The notes under the pieces were generated by a model, which saw only the letters and a program-made list of their open reading frames with translations, was not told the origin of the DNA and made no database searches. The translations under genes were made by a program, and so were the position numbers. 11,361 nucleotides of DNA from Bacteroidales bacterium (lineage in GTDB: Bacteria; Bacteroidota; Bacteroidia; Bacteroidales; ML635J-15), in NCBI GenBank assembly GCA_007130555.1, contig SLSH01000275.1, positions 1-11,361 on the forward strand, written 5' to 3'. Of the stretch, positions 1 through 7,867 are shown one piece after another (the stretch's first letter is position 1; every line of letters begins with the position of its first letter).

Positions 1-196
1 AATACAACAAAATACTTAACGATGTAAAAATATATAATAAGATATTAAATAACAAATAATATTTATAAAATATTTATCGGATAATAAAATTTCAAATGAT
101 TTTAGCTGATTTATTTTATTATTGGAATATGTTTTTTGATAAAAATAATCTTTAAATATAAGTAATAAACGGCTATGAGTTAAATTTAAATACTTA

Positions 197-228
197 TTTG
201 TTAAACATCATGAAATTATTTATTTTTG
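197..228 (+). promoter_or_regulatory. Bacteroidota-type promoter for the six-gene operon
   Basis: A TTTG box at 197-200 is followed, after 20 nt, by TATTTTTG at 221-228. This fits the Bacteroidota primary-sigma consensus (TTTG near -33 and TAnnTTTG near -7, about 19-21 nt apart) at every defined position. The start of transcription would fall at about 232-237, giving a leader of roughly 20 nt before the ATG at 255. The surrounding DNA is very AT-rich, so a chance match is possible, but both boxes and the spacing fit together. No operator or riboswitch is visible. Confidence 0.7.
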
Positions 229-254
229 GGGTAATATTTTTATGTTTTTAAAAA

Positions 255-1700
255 ATGAAATTATTAATAAGCATTATTAGGATTGCGGCAGGATTAATGT
301 TTACATTTTCAGGATTTGTTAAATTAATAGATCCATTTGGATTTGCATATAAATTTACAGATTATTTTATTGCCCTGAATCTTGATTTTTTGAATACGGT
401 TGTACTTTTTTTAGCGATAATAATTTGTGTTACCGAATTCATCATAGGATTATTATTACTTCTAAATGTTTTTCCCAGATTGGCATCATGGGGATTTATG
501 TTTTTTATGGCAGTATTTATCCCGTTATCTTTATGGGTTGTTATTACAAACCCCATTAAGGAATGCGGATGTTATGGAGACGCGATTAACTTTACTTACA
601 TGCAGTTATTTTATAAAAATATTGTTTTGTTTATTTTTGCAGTAATAATATTTATCAGAAGAAAAAAATTTAAACCTTATTTTAATAAATTTTTTCAGTC
701 AATTTTTTTATTTTTATTCTTTATTACAGGTTTTGGGATAAGTATTTATTCTTTAAACAATCTGCCGGTTTTAGATTTCAGACCTTATAATATTGGAGCC
801 AATATAATTGAAAGAATGAAAATCCCTGAAAGCAAAGCAGATAGTTATATTAAAAAACGTTATCAGCCGACTGTTCAAAATTTTATTATCAGTCCGATAC
901 AAACAGAAACTAATATTGTTATAAATGACACATTGATAAATCTTTTGGAAGCCGAGTTTATTTATGAAAAAAACGGAGAAGAGAATTCTTTTAAAATTAA
1001 CCAATTGCCTGATACTTCATGGATTTTTACAAAAATAAATTATCATAAGGAATTAAATCCCGAAAAAATTGAGTTCTATTACCGGAATAAATCTTCTGAT
1101 AGTATAAAGGAATTTATAATATCCGAACTGCCGGATGATACATGGATATTTGCCGGAGCAGGATATTATATAGATTCAACTGTTTTAAAGAAACAATATG
1201 CAGAAGGAGCAAATATTACAAATATGATTTTACCTGATGATAATTATTATTTTTTTGTAATAATGCCGGAAATAAATAAAACTAAAATTAGAAATATTCA
1301 GAAAATTAAAAACATTGTGCAATATTGTAATGAAAATGCTTATAAAATTTACTGCCTAACAAGTTCATCAAAAGATGAAGTAGAAAATTTTATTGAAAAA
1401 AATGATTTCTATTGTAATTTCTACAATATGAATTCCGCTACTTTAAAAACTATTGTGCGGTCAAATCCGGGATTGGTTTTATTAAAAAACGGTACCATAT
1501 TAAATAAATGGTCACATAAAAATATTCCTGAAATTAAAGAACTTGATACGGATTTGGCAGGATACGTATTAAGCGAATATAATTATAAATATAAACGTAA
1601 TTTGATATGGATATATTTATTGGTGTTTATTTTTATAATTTATTTAATTTTTAATATTCAGATTTGGTTAATTAAAAATAAGTTTATTCAAAACAGATAA
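255..1700 (+). CDS. BT_3928-type DoxX membrane protein with C-terminal thioredoxin-like region
   Basis: This is an integral membrane protein of the DoxX/MauE-like superfamily, of the BT_3928 type common in Bacteroidota; its biochemical role is not established. The N-terminal DoxX part (residues 1-165) has about five hydrophobic segments, the SGFVKLIDPFGFAYKFTDYF signature at 19-38 and a KECGCYGDAI motif with Cys104 and Cys106. A soluble part follows, and residues 330-440 resemble a thioredoxin-like fold that lacks CxxC but carries the family hallmark LKTIVRSNPGLVLLKNGT (397-414). A final membrane segment lies at 450-473. A short module ending in PDTSWIF or PDDTWIF occurs twice (234-258 and 273-299), which helps explain a length greater than I expect for the family. 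Translation begins at the first in-frame ATG after the promoter. tpiA follows 3 nt downstream, a pairing known in other Bacteroidota. Confidence 0.85.
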   Translation: MKLLISIIRIAAGLMFTFSGFVKLIDPFGFAYKFTDYFIALNLDFLNTVVLFLAIIICVTEFIIGLLLLLNVFPRLASWGFMFFMAVFIPLSLWVVITNPIKECGCYGDAINFTYMQLFYKNIVLFIFAVIIFIRRKKFKPYFNKFFQSIFLFLFFITGFGISIYSLNNLPVLDFRPYNIGANIIERMKIPESKADSYIKKRYQPTVQNFIISPIQTETNIVINDTLINLLEAEFIYEKNGEENSFKINQLPDTSWIFTKINYHKELNPEKIEFYYRNKSSDSIKEFIISELPDDTWIFAGAGYYIDSTVLKKQYAEGANITNMILPDDNYYFFVIMPEINKTKIRNIQKIKNIVQYCNENAYKIYCLTSSSKDEVENFIEKNDFYCNFYNMNSATLKTIVRSNPGLVLLKNGTILNKWSHKNIPEIKELDTDLAGYVLSEYNYKYKRNLIWIYLLVFIFIIYLIFNIQIWLIKNKFIQNR

Positions 1701-1703
1701 AAT

Positions 1704-2462
1704 ATGAGAAAAAAAATTATTGCAGGTAACTGGAAAATGAATACCTGCCTAAAAAAAGGGCAAGAACTTGCGGAAAAAATAAATTTGTACGCAAAATCAA
1801 ACACAAATATTTATGCCGGAATTATTTTGGGAGTACCTTTTACTCATTTATATAAAATTGTAAATACCGTAGATTTGACTAAAATTTCGGTTGCTGCTCA
1901 AAATTGTGCATCAGAAGAATCCGGAGCATATACGGGAGAAGTATCTGCCGGTATGATAAAAAGTACAGGAGCTAATTATATTATCATTGGTCATAGCGAA
2001 AGAAGACAGTTTTTTTCGGAAACAGATGAAATTATTGCAAAAAAAATTAATCTATGCATAAAAAATGAATTGTTTCCGATTTTTTGTTGTGGAGAAAGTC
2101 TCCAAGAAAGAAATGAAAGCAAACATTTTGAAGTAGTTGAAAAACAGATAAATACAGGTATTTTTCATTTGGATAAATTTAATATCGAACAAGTTATAAT
2201 AGCCTATGAACCTGTCTGGGCAATTGGAACAGGCGTTAATGCAAGTCCCGGACAGGCACAAGAAATGCACGAATATATCCGAAAAATAACTTCCGAAAAA
2301 TACAGCAAAGCTATTGCAGATAAAATACCCGTTTTGTACGGAGGCAGCGTAAAGCCTGATAATGCAGGAGAATTATTCAAGCAACCCGATATTGATGGAG
2401 GATTAATTGGCGGAGCTTCATTGAAAGCGGACGATTTTATTGAAATAATTAAAGTAGTGTAA
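1704..2462 (+). CDS. tpiA: triose-phosphate isomerase
   Basis: This cytosolic glycolytic and gluconeogenic enzyme interconverts dihydroxyacetone phosphate and glyceraldehyde 3-phosphate. At 252 residues it has the normal bacterial length and every signature is intact. NWKMN (9-13) supplies the substrate-binding Asn and Lys11. GHSERR (96-101) holds the electrophilic His97. AYEPVWAIGTG (167-177) holds the catalytic base Glu169 and the flexible loop 6. YGGSVK (212-217) and the GLIGGASL stretch (233-240) form the phosphate-binding region. It starts 3 nt after the DoxX gene and ends 7 nt before prmA, so it is translated from the same transcript. There are no signs of truncation or recent transfer. 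Confidence 0.97.
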   Translation: MRKKIIAGNWKMNTCLKKGQELAEKINLYAKSNTNIYAGIILGVPFTHLYKIVNTVDLTKISVAAQNCASEESGAYTGEVSAGMIKSTGANYIIIGHSERRQFFSETDEIIAKKINLCIKNELFPIFCCGESLQERNESKHFEVVEKQINTGIFHLDKFNIEQVIIAYEPVWAIGTGVNASPGQAQEMHEYIRKITSEKYSKAIADKIPVLYGGSVKPDNAGELFKQPDIDGGLIGGASLKADDFIEIIKVV

Positions 2463-2469
2463 TTAACAG

Positions 2470-3294
2470 ATGAAATACTTAGAATTATCTACACAAATTA
2501 AATCCAAAAATAATGATTTGACAGAAATTATTATTGCTTATTTATCTCAATTAGGCTTTTATTCTTTTTTAGAAGATGATAATAAATTATTTGCTTATAT
2601 TTTCGAAAAGGATTTTGATAAAATAAAAACAAAAAAAATATTAGATAATTTTAAATTAAAATATGAAATAAATAATATTCCTGAAAAGAACTGGGACGAA
2701 GAGTGGGAAAATAATTATAAGCCTGTAGTTTTGGATGATATATTATTTATAAGAGCACCTTTTCATAAGCCGGATAATAATATAAAACATGAAATTATAA
2801 TTGAGCCTAAAATGCCTTTCGGGACAGGGCATCATGAAACAACATTTTTAATGTGTAAATTGTTATCGGAATTAAAAATCAAAGATTTCTCGGTATTGGA
2901 TATAGGTTGCGGGACAGGTATTTTATCTGTATTTTCTTCTAAACTTGGAGCAGATTTGATTACGGCAATAGATATTGACGGAATTGCATGTGCCGGCAGT
3001 ATAGAAAATTCCAAAATAAATAATTGTAAAAATATTGAAGTTATTAAAGGAGATGTTTATTCAATAAAAAATAAAACTTATGATATTATTTTGGCAAATA
3101 TTACATTTAATGTAATATTGCATGATATTCGGGAATATGCTAAAAAACTTAAATCAAAAGGCATGCTTATATTAAGCGGTTTTTATTCAAATGAATCGGA
3201 TGAAATTAAAAGAGCATGTAAAAATTTCGGATTAATTTTTGCTAAAGAAATTGATAAAAATAACTGGGCAGGAATGGTTTTTATAAAAAAATAG
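2470..3294 (+). CDS. prmA: ribosomal protein L11 methyltransferase
   Basis: PrmA transfers methyl groups from S-adenosylmethionine to amino groups of ribosomal protein L11. The N-terminal 70 or so residues correspond to the poorly conserved L11-recognition domain. The linker carries WDEEWENNYKP (75-85). The family-specific MPFGTGHHETT (115-125) is present. The class I methyltransferase core follows, with SAM-binding motif I VLDIGCGTGI (142-151), an acidic AIDID strand end (166-170) and the post-motif LANITFNV (208-215), matching the usual ANI/ANP stretch of PrmA. The length of 274 residues is usual for Bacteroidota homologues. The ATG lies 7 nt after tpiA and the stop 4 nt before the next start. 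A general class I methyltransferase is a less likely alternative because the FGTGHHETT signature is diagnostic. Confidence 0.95.
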   Translation: MKYLELSTQIKSKNNDLTEIIIAYLSQLGFYSFLEDDNKLFAYIFEKDFDKIKTKKILDNFKLKYEINNIPEKNWDEEWENNYKPVVLDDILFIRAPFHKPDNNIKHEIIIEPKMPFGTGHHETTFLMCKLLSELKIKDFSVLDIGCGTGILSVFSSKLGADLITAIDIDGIACAGSIENSKINNCKNIEVIKGDVYSIKNKTYDIILANITFNVILHDIREYAKKLKSKGMLILSGFYSNESDEIKRACKNFGLIFAKEIDKNNWAGMVFIKK

Positions 3295-3298
3295 AATT

Positions 3299-6200
3299 AT
3301 GCAACAACAAACATCTAATTTCTTAACATATAGCTTGATAAACTGTTTAAAATCAAAAAAAGTAAATATATTATTTATCTTTTTGATATGTTTTATGTTT
3401 TCTGCCAGTACTCAGGAAATGTTTACCACGGATGTAGAAAGATTTCACAGAGATTTTGGTTCAACATTAAGGTTTTCGGGAGAAGTAAGAGAAGGTGATG
3501 ATAATTTGCGGCGGGAGTTTATTAATTTCTGGACAAGTGATATTTTAAGTTATGAAGAGAAGATAAATTTTATCGAAACTGCCAATATTATGGGTAGCAA
3601 AGGATGTAAAGAATATCCTGATTTTGTATGTTTGGCGGCAAATATAATGGCATTTAAGCGAAAAAATATTAGTGCCGAATGTTATAATAATTATGAAACA
3701 GCTCTAATAGATTTGCTGACAGTAAGACGTCCTAATTTACGGGACGTTTCTGATTATATGTTAAATATAAACAGATTAGTGGAAAGAGATATTGTTTGTA
3801 AAAATCCGCGTACATTATGGAAAGCAGAAAACAATAATTTTTCGATTTTTTATGAAAATAATGAATTTAAGATTCTTTTCCATAAAATTAATCTTGTCGG
3901 TTACCAAAATGTTGATAGTCTTAAAATAGAAAAGACAAACGGAGAATATTTCCCGGACAGAAAATTATGGAACGGAAAGGGAGGTTTTGTAACATGGGAA
4001 AGAGTTGGATACGGTAGGGACAGTATTATTGCCGAATTATCCGATTACAGTATTGACTTACGTAATGTTAGTTATACTGCAGATTCTGTACTATTTACAA
4101 ATTCAATTTTTTTTAGAACTCCTATGCGAGGTCGTTTGATTGATAAAACCCGTAATATCGAAGATCCATCACGCTCCAATTATCCGAGATTTGTGTCTTA
4201 TCAACAGCATTTTGTTATCAGAAATTTAGTAAAAGGACTTGATTATGAGGGAGGTTTTAGTATTCAGGGACGTAGTTTTATAGGTAGCGGTACAATAGAT
4301 AAGCCTGCCAGAATTTCTATTGTCAAGAACGATAGTGTCAGTTTTACAGCATTGTCGCAAAGGTTTATTATTGACAGAGATTTTATTCTTTCGGATAACA
4401 CTACGGTAACCATTCAAATTTCCGAAGATTCAATATATCATCCAAATCTTAGATTTAAATTTAATAATAAGATAGGATTACTGGAATTGATAAGAACAAA
4501 AGAGGGTATGTCTAAGGTTGGTTTTGTAAATTCATATCATCAATTAAATATGGATTTTACTCATTTAAGTTGGTTTATTGATAAATTTAAAATTGAATTA
4601 TCAATGATTTCAACTCCGGGAGTTCCGAATGAATCTTTTTTTGAATCCGTAGATTATTATCGTAGAGAAAGATATCGTGATATTCAGAAACGGGATCCGC
4701 GTCATCCTCTTGAAGTAGTTACAAGTTTTGCTACCGTATGGAAAGATACTGAATATTTTCTTAATGACCTTGCAAAATATATGGGATACGGAGATACACA
4801 AGTAAGAAGAATGGTGCTGGACTTAGCTTATAGAAATTATCTGTTTTATGATCCGCAATCCGATATTATCAGAGTTTACCCCGAAGCCTCAAGGTTTCTT
4901 GAAGCTCACGTAGGAGCCAGAGATTCAGATGTGCTACAATTTCACAGCAGAACAGACGCAAGTAAATCAAATGCAGAATTAAGTCTTTTAAATTATGATT
5001 TAAAAATCAATGGAATTACGGCTGTTCATCTTTCAGATTCTCAAAATGTAAGAGTTCATCCGATTGATCATCAAATTAATTTACAAAAAAACAGGAGTTT
5101 TACATTTAACGGAACAATACAGGCAGGGCAATTTTATTATTACGGGAATAATTTTAAATTTGATTACGAAAAATTTAAAATTGAATTGCCAAATTGTGAT
5201 TCGATGAAAATGGTTGCAGAAACACCATATCTGGATGAAAGAGGAGAGCCCAGACTTGCTATTGTAAGAAATAAACTGGAGGGTATCAGCGGAGAGTTTT
5301 ACATTGATGAACCTATGAATAAAAGTGGTCGTAGTAATTATCCCGAATATCCACAATTTATTACACATACGAATTCTTATGTTTATTTCGACAGACCGGA
5401 TATTTATGGTGGTATTTATGACAGAAACAGGTTTTATTTTGAAGTTGACCCGTTTGTTATTGATAGTATAAGCGGACATTCGGGAGATAATCTGGTTTTT
5501 GAAGGAACATTAGTTTCCGGCGGAATATTTCCTGATATTAAAGAAAAACTTATACACAGAAAAGATGACTTTTCGCTCGGATTTAATACCAATACAGGTC
5601 CGCTTGGATATCCCTTGTATGATGGACTGGCGACGTATTGGCACGAAGTAGATTTGAGTAATCACGGATTGAGAGGTAAAGGCAGAATAGAGTATTTGTC
5701 AGCCGATTTTAATGCAGATTATCTGGTTTTCTTTATTGATTCACTTCACGGACATTCCGAAAAAATGAATATTGCCGCCAGAGAATCTCCTGTTCAATAT
5801 CCCGATGTAAGCGGTACGGATAATACATTAAGATGGCTGATAAGAGAAGATCAATTTAATATAAGAAACAAGTCAGATGAATTTATAATGTATGACGAAC
5901 AGACCACATTAGACGGAAGCTTGAATTTAACTAGTGAAGGACTTTTGGGAGACGGGGTTGTAGAATTTACCAATGCCAGATTAACTTCTAATCAATTTGA
6001 TTTTAAAAAAGATATTATTAATAGTGATACTGCCGCTTTTGATATATTTACCGAAGATGTACTTAATGTAGATTTTGAATCCGACAATGTTAATGCTACT
6101 GTTGATTTTATTGCAAGAAAAGGTACATTTAAAACAAATGGCGAAAGTACGATCTGGAGATTTCCAAGAAACCAATATATAAGTGAAATGAACGAACTTT

Positions 6201-7867
6201 CATGGTATATGGATGCTGATGAAATTGCAATAAGTGCCAGCAGCGATGCTTTAGCTCAGCTTGAAAATGTTGATGCGGAATCAAATCCTCAACAATGGGA
6301 AGATTTATTTCTGGAAGGTCCACGATTTACATCTATACATCCTCAACAAGATTCTTTGAGTTTTGTTGCTCCCCAAGCCAGATATAATTACAGAGCCCAT
6401 ATAATCACTGCCGAAGGAGTGGAATTTATAAGAGTAGCCGATGCAACTATATTTCCTGAAAATAAACAATTAATAGTTAAAAGGAATGCCGTAATGGACC
6501 CTATAGAAAGAGGAACAATTACAGCTAATAATATAACTAGATATCATAACATATACGATGCCGAAATTAACATCAAGGGACGAAGACATTATTTGGGACA
6601 CGGTGATTATGACTTTATTGATGCAATGCAAAATGTACAGAAAGTACACTTAAATAAAATTGATGTTGATAATACGGGACAAACTATTGCAAGTGCAGAT
6701 GTCGTTGAACCCGATGATTTTATGATAAGCCCTAATTATCATTTCTTTGGTAAAGTTAATTTATATGCCAATCAACAACATTTGGAATTTGACGGATCTG
6801 TTAAAACAATGCACGAATGCGAAAAATTTCAGGCAAATTGGATTAAATTTAAAGAAATCATTGACCCCGAAGATATATATATACCAATCAGCACCCCGCT
6901 ATTTGATATAAACCAAAACAGATTGTCAACAGGGCTCTTGTTAACGCAAGCCAGACAAGTATATCCTACGTTTTTAACCAGAAAAACCACTCAAAATGAT
7001 CAGGAAATATTTTCTGTTGACGGATATTTGTATTTTGATATTGAAGACGGAAATTATAAAATAGCGCAAAAGGATAAAATGGTTGAAACAAGTTTACCGG
7101 GAAATTATATTGAAATGCATAGATTTATTTGTAATGTATATGGCGAAGGTAAAATGAATTTCAGTAATGATTTCGGTCAGTTTAAACCAAATATAATCGG
7201 AAGTTTCAGATATAATCCCGAAGCAGATACTGTGGACTTTTTTGTGTCAATGATAATGGAAGCATATTTTAATAGTAATGCCATTGGTTTGATGGCAGGA
7301 CAAATTAGTAAAACACGGGGATTAATGGGATTAAATTTGAGGGACAGAACTTATGAAAAAGCTATTGTAGAATATCTTGGAACCGAACAAGCGGATGAAT
7401 GGATATCTAATTTAAGTATGGGTAATTACAGAAGGATGCCAAGGGAATTGCAAAATAAAATAATCCTTACAGAACTTAAATTTATATGGTATCCCGAATT
7501 AAACAGTTTTGTTCATTATGGACCAATCGGTATCGCAAATATGGAAAGAGAACAAGTGAACAGATATGTATTCGGGTTTATAAAAATTGAAAATTCCAGA
7601 CGCGGAGATGTGTTTGAAATGCTTCTGGAACCTGACTCGGATACATGGTACTATTTTAGATATAGTGCAGGAAATTATACAGGAATCTCATCAGACGAAG
7701 AATTTAACAAAGAAGTATATGATACAAGACCTGCACAAAGAGAGTTAAAAGACGATGAAGGTCCTCGTTATATATACGGATTAGGCAGTTCAAGTCATAT
7801 GAGAAGATTTAAACGCGATATGTACAGAAAATTTAATATCCCCGTAGTAGATGATGATAAAGAATAG
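3299..7867 (+). CDS. very large exported beta-rich repeat protein of unknown function
   Basis: I do not recognise a named family. The 1522-residue product begins with a Sec-type signal peptide: Lys18, 20 and 21, a hydrophobic core at about 23-34, and a likely cut after SAS (35-37). There is no lipobox and no other strong membrane segment. Residues 41-170 look mostly helical; about 180-440 and 560-1330 look beta-rich; 465-545 look helical and could be a winged-helix-like insert. Internal repeats are visible: RSNYP at 292-296 and 678-682 in similar contexts, and IDSISGHS (721-728) against IDSLHGHS (813-820). Residues 1021-1170 have a rhythm resembling OstA/LptA-like beta repeats, which is inference only. 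The C-terminus is acidic and I see no type IX secretion sorting domain. It starts 4 nt after prmA and overlaps the next gene by 17 nt. A periplasmic or outer-membrane location is likely. Confidence 0.8.
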   Translation: MQQQTSNFLTYSLINCLKSKKVNILFIFLICFMFSASTQEMFTTDVERFHRDFGSTLRFSGEVREGDDNLRREFINFWTSDILSYEEKINFIETANIMGSKGCKEYPDFVCLAANIMAFKRKNISAECYNNYETALIDLLTVRRPNLRDVSDYMLNINRLVERDIVCKNPRTLWKAENNNFSIFYENNEFKILFHKINLVGYQNVDSLKIEKTNGEYFPDRKLWNGKGGFVTWERVGYGRDSIIAELSDYSIDLRNVSYTADSVLFTNSIFFRTPMRGRLIDKTRNIEDPSRSNYPRFVSYQQHFVIRNLVKGLDYEGGFSIQGRSFIGSGTIDKPARISIVKNDSVSFTALSQRFIIDRDFILSDNTTVTIQISEDSIYHPNLRFKFNNKIGLLELIRTKEGMSKVGFVNSYHQLNMDFTHLSWFIDKFKIELSMISTPGVPNESFFESVDYYRRERYRDIQKRDPRHPLEVVTSFATVWKDTEYFLNDLAKYMGYGDTQVRRMVLDLAYRNYLFYDPQSDIIRVYPEASRFLEAHVGARDSDVLQFHSRTDASKSNAELSLLNYDLKINGITAVHLSDSQNVRVHPIDHQINLQKNRSFTFNGTIQAGQFYYYGNNFKFDYEKFKIELPNCDSMKMVAETPYLDERGEPRLAIVRNKLEGISGEFYIDEPMNKSGRSNYPEYPQFITHTNSYVYFDRPDIYGGIYDRNRFYFEVDPFVIDSISGHSGDNLVFEGTLVSGGIFPDIKEKLIHRKDDFSLGFNTNTGPLGYPLYDGLATYWHEVDLSNHGLRGKGRIEYLSADFNADYLVFFIDSLHGHSEKMNIAARESPVQYPDVSGTDNTLRWLIREDQFNIRNKSDEFIMYDEQTTLDGSLNLTSEGLLGDGVVEFTNARLTSNQFDFKKDIINSDTAAFDIFTEDVLNVDFESDNVNATVDFIARKGTFKTNGESTIWRFPRNQYISEMNELSWYMDADEIAISASSDALAQLENVDAESNPQQWEDLFLEGPRFTSIHPQQDSLSFVAPQARYNYRAHIITAEGVEFIRVADATIFPENKQLIVKRNAVMDPIERGTITANNITRYHNIYDAEINIKGRRHYLGHGDYDFIDAMQNVQKVHLNKIDVDNTGQTIASADVVEPDDFMISPNYHFFGKVNLYANQQHLEFDGSVKTMHECEKFQANWIKFKEIIDPEDIYIPISTPLFDINQNRLSTGLLLTQARQVYPTFLTRKTTQNDQEIFSVDGYLYFDIEDGNYKIAQKDKMVETSLPGNYIEMHRFICNVYGEGKMNFSNDFGQFKPNIIGSFRYNPEADTVDFFVSMIMEAYFNSNAIGLMAGQISKTRGLMGLNLRDRTYEKAIVEYLGTEQADEWISNLSMGNYRRMPRELQNKIILTELKFIWYPELNSFVHYGPIGIANMEREQVNRYVFGFIKIENSRRGDVFEMLLEPDSDTWYYFRYSAGNYTGISSDEEFNKEVYDTRPAQRELKDDEGPRYIYGLGSSSHMRRFKRDMYRKFNIPVVDDDKE

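Noticed and set aside
3..59. Open frame from the window edge ending in TAA, possible tail of an upstream gene
   Set aside because: Only 18 low-complexity codons rich in Asn, Lys, Ile and Tyr; indistinguishable from AT-rich noise.
210..251. 13-codon open frame MKLFIFGVIFLCF just before the DoxX gene, looking like a leader peptide
   Set aside because: It begins upstream of the -7 box and overlaps the promoter, so it would not be on the transcript; hydrophobic short frames are common in T-rich DNA.
5081..5479. 132-codon minus-strand open frame opposite the giant gene
   Set aside because: Low-complexity Ile/Asn/Lys/Thr-rich antisense shadow with no signature.
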